A stretch of DNA of 64,000 nucleotides from Streptomyces deccanensis. GTDB lineage: Bacteria; Actinomycetota; Actinomycetes; Streptomycetales; Streptomycetaceae. Shown piece by piece: positions 17,713 through 26,718 of this stretch. The translations under genes were made by a program, and so were the position numbers. Below the pieces are notes generated by a model, which was not told where the DNA came from, searched no databases, and saw only the letters and a program-made list of their open reading frames with translations. Numbering within the stretch: the stretch's first letter is position 1; every line of letters starts with the position of its first letter. Location: the NCBI RefSeq assembly GCF_022385335.1, contig NZ_CP092431.1:2728001-2792000 (forward strand), given 5' to 3'.

Positions 17713-18510
17713 TCAACTCCCTGATGACGCGGGCGCGGTGGGGACACTCACGTCGAAGTGCGCCGCGCCGGGGGCCGCTTTCAACAGTGCGGTGAGCGCG
17801 CGGGCTTTCGCGCGCCCCTTCTCCGCGCTCCCCCACGCGACCGTACGGGCTCCGCTCAACTCCAGCGAGATGGCGTCGTAGGAGCGGACCTTGACGACCA
17901 GCGTCTCGCGCGCGATCGCGGCCGGAATCGCGTCGGCGACCCGCACCGCCTCGCGCACGAGCCGGTCCTCACCGAATCGCCGCAGACTGGCGGCGGACGA
18001 ACCGGACCGGGACACCGTCAATTCCAGTACGGGAACGCCTTCCGGGGCGCGTGAAACCGTGGCAAAACGCACACCTTTCGCGTCCACTTCGACGTACTTG
18101 CCCGAATTTCCTGCCGCTTCGACAATCAGAACCGGAGTACGTTCGCTCACTTTCAGCCCGATTCCATGGGGCCATGAGCGAGTGACCTCGACCGAGTCGA
18201 TTCGACGCAATTTCTGCAGCAGACGTGACTCGATCGCGTCGAGGTCGACGGAAATCAACGGGTCGCCGAGCGGCACGGCGGCAGCCTCGCGCACCTGGGT
18301 CTCGGTCAGCACCCGGGTGCCCGACACCGAGACCCGCTCGGTCCGCAGCCAGGAGGAGCCGTACAGGGCCCAGACGGCGACGCCCCCGATCAGGACCAGG
18401 GCGACCGCGGCGGCGATCAGCGCCCGGGGGCCGGGGAGCCGCCGCCGCGACGGCGGGCCGGAATCCAGATCCTCGTCCGCGCCGCGCTCGGCGGTGGTCG
18501 CTCCGGCCAC
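17713..18510 (-). CDS. ftsQ: Cell division protein FtsQ (DivIB)
   Basis: 265 residues from a GTG. A cytoplasmic Arg-rich N-terminus precedes one membrane helix (about 28-52), then the POTRA domain (SWLRTERVSVSGTRVLTETQ, about 53-125) and the beta-rich extracytoplasmic domain. Residues near 100-112 (SVEVTRSWPHGIGLKVSER) match the conserved POTRA end. It bridges FtsL/DivIC with FtsW-FtsI in the divisome. It follows murG with a 25-base gap and is separated from ftsZ by the promoter region described. Confidence 0.95.
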   Translation of the reverse strand: MAGATTAERGADEDLDSGPPSRRRLPGPRALIAAAVALVLIGGVAVWALYGSSWLRTERVSVSGTRVLTETQVREAAAVPLGDPLISVDLDAIESRLLQKLRRIDSVEVTRSWPHGIGLKVSERTPVLIVEAAGNSGKYVEVDAKGVRFATVSRAPEGVPVLELTVSRSGSSAASLRRFGEDRLVREAVRVADAIPAAIARETLVVKVRSYDAISLELSGARTVAWGSAEKGRAKARALTALLKAAPGAAHFDVSVPTAPASSGS

Positions 18511-18535
18511 GCTTCCAGCCCTCCGTCACCCGGTC

Positions 18536-19630
18536 CTAACGGCGATGCGACGACGCGATCGCCTCGTACACCATCCCGACGAGCAGGTCGTCGGCGTCCC
18601 GGCGGCCGAACTCGCTGGCGGCGCGGGACATCTCGTACAGCCGGTGCGGGTCGGCGAGGACGGGCAGCACGTTCTGCTGCACCCACTGCGGCGTCAGCTC
18701 CGCGTCGTCGACCAGCAGTCCGCCGCCGGCCTTGACCACCGGCTGGGCGTTCAGCCGCTGTTCGCCGTTGCCGATGGGCAGCGGGACGTAGGCGGCCGGG
18801 AGCCCGACGGCGGAGAGTTCGGCGACGGTCATCGCGCCCGCACGGCAGAGCATCATGTCGGCCGCGGCGTACGCGAGGTCCATCCGGTCCACGTACGGTA
18901 CCGGGATGTACGGGGGCATTCCCGGCATCTGGTGCACCTGCGGCAGTTCGTTCTTCGGGCCGACCGCGTGCAGGATCTGGATCCCGGCCTGCTGGAGGTA
19001 GGGCGCGACCTGCTGGACGACCTCGTTGAGGCGGCGCGCGCCCTGGGAGCCGCCGGAGACCAGCAGGGTCGGCAGGTTGGGGTCGAGGCCGAACAGCGCG
19101 CGGGCCTCGGGGCGCACGGCGGCCCGGTCGAGGGTGGCGATGGAGCGGCGCAGCGGGATGCCGATGTAGCGGGCGTCGCGGAGCTTGCTGTCCGGGGTGG
19201 AGACCGCGACCTGGGCGGCGTACCGGGAGCCGATCTTGTTGGCGAGGCCGGGGCGGGCGTTGGCCTCGTGGACGATGATCGGCACCCCGAGGCGCTTGGC
19301 GGCGAGGTAGCCGGGCAGGGCGACATAGCCGCCGAAGCCGACGACCGCGTCCGCCTTGGTGCGCTCCAGGATCTGCTCGGTCGCCTTGATCGTGCCACGC
19401 AGCCGGCCGGGCACGGTGATCAGCTCGGGGGTCGGCTTGCGTGGCAGGGGCACGGCGGGGATCAGCGCGAGTTCGTAGCCGCGCTCGGGGACGAGGCGTG
19501 TCTCGAGGCCGCGCTCCGTGCCCAGGGCCGTGATGCCCACGGTCGGGTCCTGCCTGCGCAGGGCGTCCGCGAGGGCGAGCGCGGGCTCGATGTGACCGGC
19601 GGTTCCGCCACCGGCGAGTACGACATGCAC
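18536..19630 (-). CDS. murG: UDP-GlcNAc:lipid I N-acetylglucosaminyltransferase MurG
   Basis: 364 residues, the usual family length. The N-terminal GGGTAGHIEPAL (7-18) binds the lipid pyrophosphate, and the C-terminal half holds SGGSQGARRLN and the nucleotide-sugar motif region (LCRAGAMTVAELSAVGLPAAYVPLP). It adds GlcNAc to lipid I on the inner membrane face to make lipid II. In many bacteria murC follows; here ftsQ follows directly. Only six bases separate it from ftsW, so the two are co-translated or nearly so. Confidence 0.97.
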   Translation of the reverse strand: MHVVLAGGGTAGHIEPALALADALRRQDPTVGITALGTERGLETRLVPERGYELALIPAVPLPRKPTPELITVPGRLRGTIKATEQILERTKADAVVGFGGYVALPGYLAAKRLGVPIIVHEANARPGLANKIGSRYAAQVAVSTPDSKLRDARYIGIPLRRSIATLDRAAVRPEARALFGLDPNLPTLLVSGGSQGARRLNEVVQQVAPYLQQAGIQILHAVGPKNELPQVHQMPGMPPYIPVPYVDRMDLAYAAADMMLCRAGAMTVAELSAVGLPAAYVPLPIGNGEQRLNAQPVVKAGGGLLVDDAELTPQWVQQNVLPVLADPHRLYEMSRAASEFGRRDADDLLVGMVYEAIASSHRR

Positions 19631-19636
19631 CGAAAT

Positions 19637-20986
19637 TCACCGCTCTCCGGACGAACGTGCCGAGACACGCCGTCGCATCGTGTTCCATCTCCCGGGCCCC
19701 GAAGGGCCGCCGCCACGCTTTCTACCAAAGCGGGGCTGCCGCATCGCAAGCGCCGCCCGCGCAGCGGGCTCGTCGCGCGCGAAGGCGATCAGCAACCCGA
19801 TGGCGAACATGGTCGGAAGCAGGGCGGATCCCCCGTAGGAGAACAGCGGGAGCGGGACTCCGGCGATCGGCAGCAGACCGAGCACCGCACCGATGTTGAT
19901 CACCGCTTGCGCGGTGATCCAGGTGGTCACGCCTCCCGCGGCATACCTGACGAAGGGGTCCTCCGTGCGCCCGGCCACGCGGATACCCGCATAGCCTAGA
20001 GCCGCGAAGAGGGCGAGCACCGACAGCGTCCCCGCGAGGCCCAGTTCCTCACCGGTGACGGCGAAGATGAAGTCGGTGTGCGCTTCCGGGAGTTGGCCCC
20101 ATTTTTCCACACTGGCACCGAGCCCGGAGCCGAAGATTCCGCCCGATGCCAGGGCGTAGATGCCGTGCACGGCCTGCCAGCAGTCGGCGCCGTCCGTGCG
20201 GGGTTCGGTGGCTCCGATGCAGGCCAGGCGGGCCATACGGTTCTCGCTGGTCCTGATCAGGACGAACCCGATGAGTCCGGCGATGGACAGCACGCCCACG
20301 AACATCCGCGTGGGCGCCCCGGCCAGCCACAGCAGGCCGAACAGGATCGCCGTGAGAATGATTGCGGTGCCCATGTCGCCGCCGAGCATGATCAGCCCGA
20401 GCAGCATGAACGCCACCGGAACGAGCGGCACCAGCATGTGCTTCCACTGTGTCAGCAGCCGCTTGTCCTCCTTGCGGGCCAGCAGGTCGGCGCCCCACAG
20501 CACGAGCGCCAGCTTGCCGAACTCGCTGGGCTGGATCTGGAAGGAGCCGCCGACGGCGATCCAGTTCTGGTTGCCGTTGATCGACTGCCCTATCCCGGGC
20601 ACTTGAACCAGGGCCATCAGGAACACACAGCCGGCCAGGATCGGGTACGCCAGCGCGCGGTGCAGCTTGACCGGCATCCGCGAGGCCACGAGCAGCAGCA
20701 GGGTGCCGATCGAGGCCGCGAGGAACTGTTTGCGGAAGAAGAAGGTGCCGGGCAGCGACTTCTGCAGGGCGGTGATCTGGGAGGCCGAGTAGACCATCAC
20801 CAGCCCCAGCACGGTGATCAGCAGGCTGCCGCCGAGGATCAGGTAGTAGGCGGTCAGCGGCCGGTCCCAGGCCTTGCGCGCCCGTGTGTGCAGCCGCCGC
20901 AGGGGGTTCTCGCGCGGCGGCCGGGAGACGGGGGGTCGCCGGGTGACGCGCTGGAGAGGCGCACGGCTCGTACGGCTACTCGGCAT
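19637..20986 (-). CDS. ftsW: SEDS-family septal peptidoglycan polymerase FtsW
   Basis: 449 residues. An Arg-rich cytoplasmic N-terminus of about 45 residues is followed by about ten membrane helices and the SEDS motifs INGNQNWI, QPSEFGKLALV and LPLFSYGGSALL. With FtsI it forms the glycosyltransferase/transpeptidase pair at the septum. The start is preceded by an 88-base gap after murD that holds two GACAC motifs, so ftsW probably also has its own developmental promoter. Family member RodA is less likely given partner genes. Confidence 0.96.
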   Translation of the reverse strand: MPSSRTSRAPLQRVTRRPPVSRPPRENPLRRLHTRARKAWDRPLTAYYLILGGSLLITVLGLVMVYSASQITALQKSLPGTFFFRKQFLAASIGTLLLLVASRMPVKLHRALAYPILAGCVFLMALVQVPGIGQSINGNQNWIAVGGSFQIQPSEFGKLALVLWGADLLARKEDKRLLTQWKHMLVPLVPVAFMLLGLIMLGGDMGTAIILTAILFGLLWLAGAPTRMFVGVLSIAGLIGFVLIRTSENRMARLACIGATEPRTDGADCWQAVHGIYALASGGIFGSGLGASVEKWGQLPEAHTDFIFAVTGEELGLAGTLSVLALFAALGYAGIRVAGRTEDPFVRYAAGGVTTWITAQAVINIGAVLGLLPIAGVPLPLFSYGGSALLPTMFAIGLLIAFARDEPAARAALAMRQPRFGRKRGGGPSGPGRWNTMRRRVSARSSGER

Positions 20987-21019
20987 CGGGGGCGCCCTCG
21001 CCGCCGACCGACCAGTTCC

Positions 21020-21043
21020 GTGTCACGCGTCCCTCCCAGTGTC
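21020..21043 (-). promoter_or_regulatory. Paired GACAC motifs upstream of ftsW
   Basis: Two GACAC words read on the minus strand at 21024-21020 and 21043-21039, 19 bases apart, 34-57 bases before the ftsW start. WhiA of Streptomyces recognises GACAC, and ftsW is a known WhiA/WhiB target in S. venezuelae; here the assignment is by motif only. Confidence 0.5.
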
Positions 21044-21074
21044 ACCCGGCGCCGCCAGGCGAGGCCGGGCCGGG

Positions 21075-22496
21075 TCAGCCGTCCGTGGCGGCCAGTTCGC
21101 GCACTGCCTCCGCGAACGCGTCCCCACGCCTGTTGTAGTTGACGAACATGTCCATCGACGCACAGGCCGGCGCCAGCAGCACCGTGTCGCCCGTCCGTGC
21201 CAGCGTCCGCGCCTCGCGGACGGCGGCGAGCATCGCCCCAGTGTCGGTCCGGTCGAGGTCGACAACCGGCACTTCCGGCGCGTGTCGCGCGAGCGCTTCC
21301 CGGATCAGCGCGCGGTCCGCGCCGATCAGCACGACCCCGCGCAGCCGCCCGGCGGCGCCGGCGACGAGTTCGTCGAAGGTGGCCCCCTTGGCGAGTCCGC
21401 CCGCGATCCACACGATCGACTCGTACGCGGCCAACGAGGCCTGCGCCGCATGGGTGTTGGTGGCCTTGGAGTCGTCGATGTACGCCACGCCGTCCACGTC
21501 GGCGACGTGCGCGATGCGGTGCGCGTCCGGGGTGAAGGCCCGCAGCCCGTCCCGTACGGCCGCGGCGGGGACGCCGTAGGCGCGGGCGAGGGCGGCCGCC
21601 GCGAGGGCGTTGGCGATGTTGTGGGGGGCCGGCGGGTTCACGTCCGCGACCTCGGCGAGTTCCTGGGCGTTCTTCTGCCGGTTCTCGACGAAGGCGCGGT
21701 CGACCAGGATGCCCTCCACCACGCCGAGTTGGGACGGGCCGGGCGTGCCGAGGGTGAATCCGACGGCCCGGCAGCCCTCCTCGACGTCGGCCTCGCGCAC
21801 CAGGTCCTCGGTGGCCTTGTCGGCGACGTTGTAGACGCAGGCGATCCGGTTGCCCTCGTAGACGCGGCCCTTGTCCTTGGCGTACGCCTCCATGGAGCCG
21901 TGCCAGTCGAGGTGGTCGGGGGCGAGGTTGAGGACGGCGGCGGAGTGGGCGCGCAGGGAGGGCGCCCAGTGGAGCTGGTAGCTGGACAGTTCGACGGCGA
22001 GGACGTCGTAGGGCTCGTCGCCGAGGACCGCGTCCAGGAGCGAGACCCCGATGTTGCCGACGGCGGCCGTGCGCAGGCCCGCCGCCGTCAGGATGGAGGC
22101 GAGCATCTGGACGGTCGTGGTCTTGCCGTTGGTCCCCGTGACGGCGAGCCAGGGGGCGGGTTTCCTGCCGTCCAGGTCCCGCAGCCGCCAGGCGAGTTCG
22201 ACGTCGCCCCAGATCTCCAGGCCGGCCGCGCGGGCCGCCGCGAACAGCGGCTTGTCCGGCTTCCAGCCCGGGGCGGTGACGACGAGTTCGGTGCCCTCCG
22301 GCAGGGTCGCGCCGTCGCCGAGGCGCACGGTGATGCCGAGCGCCTCCAGGTCGGCGGCCTGCGCGCGGGCGCGTTCGTCGTCGCCGTCGTTGACGACGGT
22401 GACGACCGCGCCGAGGCCGTGCAGGACCTTGGCCGCCGGGATTCCGGAGACGCCCAGCCCGGCGACGGTGACGTGCTTGCCCTGCCAGTCGGTCAC
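21075..22496 (-). CDS. murD: UDP-N-acetylmuramoyl-L-alanine:D-glutamate ligase MurD
   Basis: 473 residues from the GTG at 22496, which overlaps the mraY stop (GTGA). Mur ligase layout: an N-terminal Rossmann-like UDP-binding domain ([15 protein letters not shown]), the ATP loop GTNGKTT, a central domain with ELSSYQLHW and the C-terminal domain with [11 protein letters not shown]. It adds D-Glu to UDP-MurNAc-L-Ala in the cytoplasm. An ATG 15 bases further upstream (MGSGQV) is possible but would lie within mraY; coupling favours the GTG. Confidence 0.97.
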   Translation of the reverse strand: MTDWQGKHVTVAGLGVSGIPAAKVLHGLGAVVTVVNDGDDERARAQAADLEALGITVRLGDGATLPEGTELVVTAPGWKPDKPLFAAARAAGLEIWGDVELAWRLRDLDGRKPAPWLAVTGTNGKTTTVQMLASILTAAGLRTAAVGNIGVSLLDAVLGDEPYDVLAVELSSYQLHWAPSLRAHSAAVLNLAPDHLDWHGSMEAYAKDKGRVYEGNRIACVYNVADKATEDLVREADVEEGCRAVGFTLGTPGPSQLGVVEGILVDRAFVENRQKNAQELAEVADVNPPAPHNIANALAAAALARAYGVPAAAVRDGLRAFTPDAHRIAHVADVDGVAYIDDSKATNTHAAQASLAAYESIVWIAGGLAKGATFDELVAGAAGRLRGVVLIGADRALIREALARHAPEVPVVDLDRTDTGAMLAAVREARTLARTGDTVLLAPACASMDMFVNYNRRGDAFAEAVRELAATDG

Positions 22497-23566
22497 TTGT
22501 CCGCTGCCCATCCCGCGTAGAAGAGGCCCAGTCCGACGATCACACAGATGCCCTGGATGATCCAGAAGCGGACCACGACCAGGACCTCGGACCAGCCCTT
22601 GAGCTCGAAGTGGTGCTGGAGCGGTGCCATCCGGAAGACCCGCTTGCCGGTCAGCTTGAACGAGCCGACCTGGATGACGACCGACATGGTGATGAGGACG
22701 AACAGGCCGCCGAGGAGCGCGAGAAGCAGCTCGGTGCGGGAGCAGATCGCGAGACCCGCGAGCGCGCCGCCGAGGGCCAGCGAACCGGTGTCGCCCATGA
22801 AGATCTTGGCCGGCGAGGTGTTCCACCACAGGAAGCCGAGGCAGGCGCCCATCAGCGCGGAGGCCACGATCGCCAGGTCGAGCGGATCCCGTACCTCGTA
22901 ACAGGCGGACGGGTTGGTCAGGGTCTGCGTGTTGGCGCAGGACTCCTGGAACTGCCAGACGCCGATGAAGGTGTAGGCGCCGAAGACGAGCACGGAGGCA
23001 CCGGTGGCGAGGCCGTCGAGGCCGTCGGTCAGGTTCACGCCGTTCGACATCGCGAGGATCATGAACAGCGCCCAGATCACGAACAGCACCGGGCCGATGG
23101 ACCAGCCGAAGTCCTGCACGAAGGAGAGCTTGGTGGAGGCCGGCGTCTGGTCGCGCGCGTCCGGGAACTGCAGCGCGAGGACCGCGAAGGCGATACCGAC
23201 GATCAGCTGGCCGGCCATCTTCGCCTTGGCCCGCAGACCGAGCGAACGGCGCTTGACGATCTTGATGTAGTCGTCGAGGAAGCCGACGAGGCCCATGCCG
23301 CCCATCAGGCCGAGCACCAGCAGACCGGAGAAGGTCGGCGGCTGGCCCGAGATCACCTTGGCCAGGAAGTACGCGACGATCGTCGCCAGGATGAAGGCGA
23401 TACCACCCATGGTCGGCGTACCGCGCTTGCTGGCGTGCTCGCGCGGGCCGTCGTCACGGATGTACTGGCCGTAGCCCTTGCGGGCCAGCAGCTTGATCAG
23501 CAGCGGGGTGCCGATCAGGGTCAGGAAGAGACCGATGACTCCTGCGAACAGGATCTGATTCATCAT
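22493..23566 (-). CDS. mraY: Phospho-N-acetylmuramoyl-pentapeptide transferase MraY
   Basis: 357 residues with about ten membrane helices. Family signatures are [14 protein letters not shown] (Asp pair binding Mg2+), [12 protein letters not shown], and the C-terminal [13 protein letters not shown] (His triad). It moves phospho-MurNAc-pentapeptide to undecaprenyl phosphate, giving lipid I, at the cytoplasmic membrane. It starts at an ATGA overlap with murF (23563-23566) and ends in a GTGA overlap with murD, so murF-mraY-murD form a translationally coupled block. Confidence 0.97.
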   Translation of the reverse strand: MMNQILFAGVIGLFLTLIGTPLLIKLLARKGYGQYIRDDGPREHASKRGTPTMGGIAFILATIVAYFLAKVISGQPPTFSGLLVLGLMGGMGLVGFLDDYIKIVKRRSLGLRAKAKMAGQLIVGIAFAVLALQFPDARDQTPASTKLSFVQDFGWSIGPVLFVIWALFMILAMSNGVNLTDGLDGLATGASVLVFGAYTFIGVWQFQESCANTQTLTNPSACYEVRDPLDLAIVASALMGACLGFLWWNTSPAKIFMGDTGSLALGGALAGLAICSRTELLLALLGGLFVLITMSVVIQVGSFKLTGKRVFRMAPLQHHFELKGWSEVLVVVRFWIIQGICVIVGLGLFYAGWAADK

Positions 23567-24978
23567 CGCGCGGCAACCTCACCCTCGTTGCCGCCGTCGA
23601 GCAGCGCCTGCGCCACACTCTCGAGCCCGACCGACCGGGACGCCTTCACGAGTACGACGTCTCCCGGGCGCAACTGACTGCGCAACAGGTCGACCGCCGC
23701 CTGTGCGTCGGACACGTGCACCGACTCCTCACCCCACGAACCCTCGTTGTATGCGCCCAGTTGCAGCCAGGAGGCCTCCCTGCCCCCGACCGCGACGAGC
23801 TTGCCGACATTGAGCCGGACGGCGAGCCGTCCGACCGCGTCGTGCTCGGCGAGCGATTCGTCCCCGAGCTCGGCCATCTTGCCGAGCACCGCCCAGGTCC
23901 GCCGCCCCTTGCCCATGGCCGCGAGCGCGCGCAGAGCGGCCCGCATGGACTCGGGGTTCGCGTTGTAGGCGTCGTTGACGACCGTCACGCCGTCCGGGCG
24001 CTCGGTGACCTCCATGCGCCAGCGGGAGAGGGAGCCCGCCTCGGAGAGCGCGGTGGCGATCTCGTCTGCGGACATGCCCAGCTCATGGGCGACGGCGGCC
24101 GCGGCGAGCGCGTTCGACACGTGGTGCTCACCGTACAGGCGCATGGTCACATCGCTTGCACCGGAGGGTGTGTGAAGCCGGAACACGGGCTGTCCGGCCT
24201 CGTTGAGCGTCACGTTCTCGGCACGTACGTCCGCTTCGCCGGACTCGCCGAAGAGGAGGACCTTCGCCTTCGTGCGCGAGGCCATGGCCCGGACGAGCGG
24301 ATCGTCGGCGTTGAGGATGGCGGCGCCGCCCTCGCTCGCCGGTGGAAGCGCCTCCACCAGTTCGCCCTTGGCCTGCGCGATCTGCTCGCGGCCGCCGAAC
24401 TCGCCGATGTGGGCGGTGCCGACGTTCAGCACGAGGCCGACCTTCGGCGGGGTCAGGTCGGTGAGGTACTTGATGTGGCCGATGCCCCGGGCGCCCATCT
24501 CCAGCACCAGGAAACGCGTCTCCTCGGTGGCGCTGAGCGCGGTGAGGGGCAGTCCGATCTCGTTGTTGAGGGAGCCGGGCGTGAACACCGTCGGCGCCTT
24601 GCGCCGGAGCACCTGGGCGATCAGGTCCTTGGTGCTGGTCTTGCCGGCCGAGCCGGTGAGGGCCACGAGGGTCGTGCCGAGCTTGCGCACGACGTGCCGG
24701 GCGAGGGCGCCGAGCGCCGCCTGCACATCGGTCACGACGATCGCGGGCACACCGACGGGACGGGACGCCAGCACCGCGGCCGCGCCCGCCTCGACGACGG
24801 CGGCCGCGAAGTCGTGGCCGTCCACGCGCTCGCCCGCGAAGGCGACGAAGAGGCTGCCGGGCCCCACCTCGCGGGAGTCCCGGACGACCGGTCCGGTGAC
24901 CAGCGCCGACGGATCCGGTATGTCGTGCGTCTGCCCGCCGACGACTTCTGCGATCTCGGCGAGAGAGAGGGCGATCAC
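23563..24978 (-). CDS. murF: UDP-N-acetylmuramoyl-tripeptide:D-Ala-D-Ala ligase MurF
   Basis: 471 residues. The ATP loop reads [12 protein letters not shown] (about 106-117); [13 protein letters not shown] and [13 protein letters not shown] are family boxes, with the C-terminal domain carrying [15 protein letters not shown]. It adds D-Ala-D-Ala to the UDP-MurNAc-tripeptide. It starts four bases after the murE stop and overlaps mraY by four bases. ddl, making the dipeptide, is not nearby. Confidence 0.97.
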   Translation of the reverse strand: MIALSLAEIAEVVGGQTHDIPDPSALVTGPVVRDSREVGPGSLFVAFAGERVDGHDFAAAVVEAGAAAVLASRPVGVPAIVVTDVQAALGALARHVVRKLGTTLVALTGSAGKTSTKDLIAQVLRRKAPTVFTPGSLNNEIGLPLTALSATEETRFLVLEMGARGIGHIKYLTDLTPPKVGLVLNVGTAHIGEFGGREQIAQAKGELVEALPPASEGGAAILNADDPLVRAMASRTKAKVLLFGESGEADVRAENVTLNEAGQPVFRLHTPSGASDVTMRLYGEHHVSNALAAAAVAHELGMSADEIATALSEAGSLSRWRMEVTERPDGVTVVNDAYNANPESMRAALRALAAMGKGRRTWAVLGKMAELGDESLAEHDAVGRLAVRLNVGKLVAVGGREASWLQLGAYNEGSWGEESVHVSDAQAAVDLLRSQLRPGDVVLVKASRSVGLESVAQALLDGGNEGEVAAR

Positions 24979-24982
24979 AAGT

Positions 24983-26656
24983 TCATCCCTGGGTCTGCTG
25001 GATAGCTTCGCGGAGCACCTGGCGGTCGTCGAAGGGACGGACCACGCCGGCGATGTCCTGGCCCTGCTCGTGGCCCTTGCCCGCGACCAGCACGGTGTCG
25101 CCCGGCTGGGCGCGCGCCACCGCCGCGGCGATCGCGGCGGCCCGGTCCTCGAAGAGGAGGACCTCGCCGCGCTCGTGGGCCGGCACGGACGCCGCGCCTT
25201 GGAGCATGGTCGCGAGGATCGCGAGGGGGTCCTCGGAGCGGGGGTTGTCGGAGGTCAGTACGGCGGTGTCGGAGAGCCGGGCCATCGCGGCGCCCATCGG
25301 TCCGCGTTTGGTGGTGTCCCGGTCGCCGCCGCAGCCGAGCACGACGTGCAGGCGGCCCTCGGTGACCTTGCGCAGCGCCTTGAGGACCGATTCGACGGCG
25401 TCCGTCTTGTGGGCGTAGTCGACGACCGCGAGGTACGGCTGCCCGGCGTCCACCCGCTCCAGCCGGCCCGGCACGCCCGGTACGGCGCCGATGCCGTCGG
25501 CGGCGGTCTGCGGGTCGATCCCCGCGACGGCCAGCGCGGCGACGGCCGCCAGGGTGTTGGCGACGTTGAAGGCGCCCGGCAGCGGCGACCTGGCGGCGAT
25601 CCGCTCGCCCTTGGGTCCGACCACGGTGAACGTCGAGTCCAACGGCCCGACCCGGACGTCCTCGGCGCGCCAGTCGGCGTCGGGGTGTCCCTCGGCGGAG
25701 AAGGTGACGACCGGGACGGTGGCCTCGTCGACCAGCCGGCGGCCGTACTCGTCGTCGAGGTTGACGACGCCGAGCCTGCTGCGCTCCGGGGTGAAGAGCC
25801 GCGCCTTCGCCTGGAAGTAGTCCTCCATGTCGGAGTGGAACTCCATGTGCTCCGGGCTGAGGTTGTTGAAGACCGCCACGTCGAAGACGCAGCCGTCGAC
25901 CCGGCCGAGCACCAGGGCGTGGCTGGAGACCTCCATGACGACCGAGTCCACCCCGCGTTCGCGCATGACGGCGAAGAGGGCCTGGAGGTCGGTGGCCTCG
26001 GGGGTGGTCCGCTCGGACTTGATGCGCTCGTCGCCGATGCGCGTCTCGACGGTGCCGATGAGTCCGGTGGAGCGGACGGTCTTCAGTCCGCCCTCCACGA
26101 GGTACGCGGTGGTGGTCTTGCCCGAGGTGCCGGTGATGCCGATCTGGAGCAGGTCGGCGCCCGGCCGTCCGTAGAGGGTGGCCGCCAGCTCGCCCATCCG
26201 CGCGCGGGGGTTCTCCACGACGAGGGCGGGGAGCCCGGCCGCGGCGGCGCGCTCGGCGCCGCTGGGGTCGGTGAGGACGGCGACGGCACCGAGGCCGACC
26301 GCCTGGTCCACGAAGTCGGCTCCGTGCAGACGGGCACCGGGCAGGGCGGCGTACAGGTCGCCGGGGCGGACGGCGCGCGAGTCGTGGGTGATGCCCGTGA
26401 CCTGGACGGCGTCCGCGCTCGTCGGCTGCTCGATACCCAGCTGACCGGCGAGTTCCGCGAGGGGTGTGGCGGAGACGTGGGCCGGCCTGGGCGGTCCCGG
26501 ATATGTCACGGGAACGTCCTTCTGGGTGGTTTGGGACTGATCAGCGTGTGGCACGGCGGTGAGCGTACCGGGCGCACCCCCACGGGAGCGAAGCGAGGGT
26601 TTGTGCGAGCGGGGCTCGGGGGTGTGGTTCCCGGGGTCGGGAGTGATCATGGTCAC
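24983..26656 (-). CDS. murE: UDP-MurNAc-L-Ala-D-Glu:diaminopimelate ligase MurE
   Basis: 557 residues as drawn. The ATP loop is GTSGKTTTAY, and the diaminopimelate-binding motif is DNPR (in TSDNPRSEDP), so the substrate is diaminopimelate (LL-DAP in Streptomyces) rather than lysine. The first about 55 residues are Pro/Ser-rich and not part of the fold; starts further in (for example the GTG giving VPHADQSQTT or the one giving VTYPGPPRP) are equally possible, so the N-terminus is uncertain. It follows ftsI by a 62-base gap and precedes murF by four bases. Confidence 0.95.
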   Translation of the reverse strand: MTMITPDPGNHTPEPRSHKPSLRSRGGAPGTLTAVPHADQSQTTQKDVPVTYPGPPRPAHVSATPLAELAGQLGIEQPTSADAVQVTGITHDSRAVRPGDLYAALPGARLHGADFVDQAVGLGAVAVLTDPSGAERAAAAGLPALVVENPRARMGELAATLYGRPGADLLQIGITGTSGKTTTAYLVEGGLKTVRSTGLIGTVETRIGDERIKSERTTPEATDLQALFAVMRERGVDSVVMEVSSHALVLGRVDGCVFDVAVFNNLSPEHMEFHSDMEDYFQAKARLFTPERSRLGVVNLDDEYGRRLVDEATVPVVTFSAEGHPDADWRAEDVRVGPLDSTFTVVGPKGERIAARSPLPGAFNVANTLAAVAALAVAGIDPQTAADGIGAVPGVPGRLERVDAGQPYLAVVDYAHKTDAVESVLKALRKVTEGRLHVVLGCGGDRDTTKRGPMGAAMARLSDTAVLTSDNPRSEDPLAILATMLQGAASVPAHERGEVLLFEDRAAAIAAAVARAQPGDTVLVAGKGHEQGQDIAGVVRPFDDRQVLREAIQQTQG

Positions 26657-26718
26657 GAGTGGGTTCCTGGCTGGTTGCGCTGATCAGCGGGCGGATCAGG
26701 GTGGGGGCAGGAGGCGGG

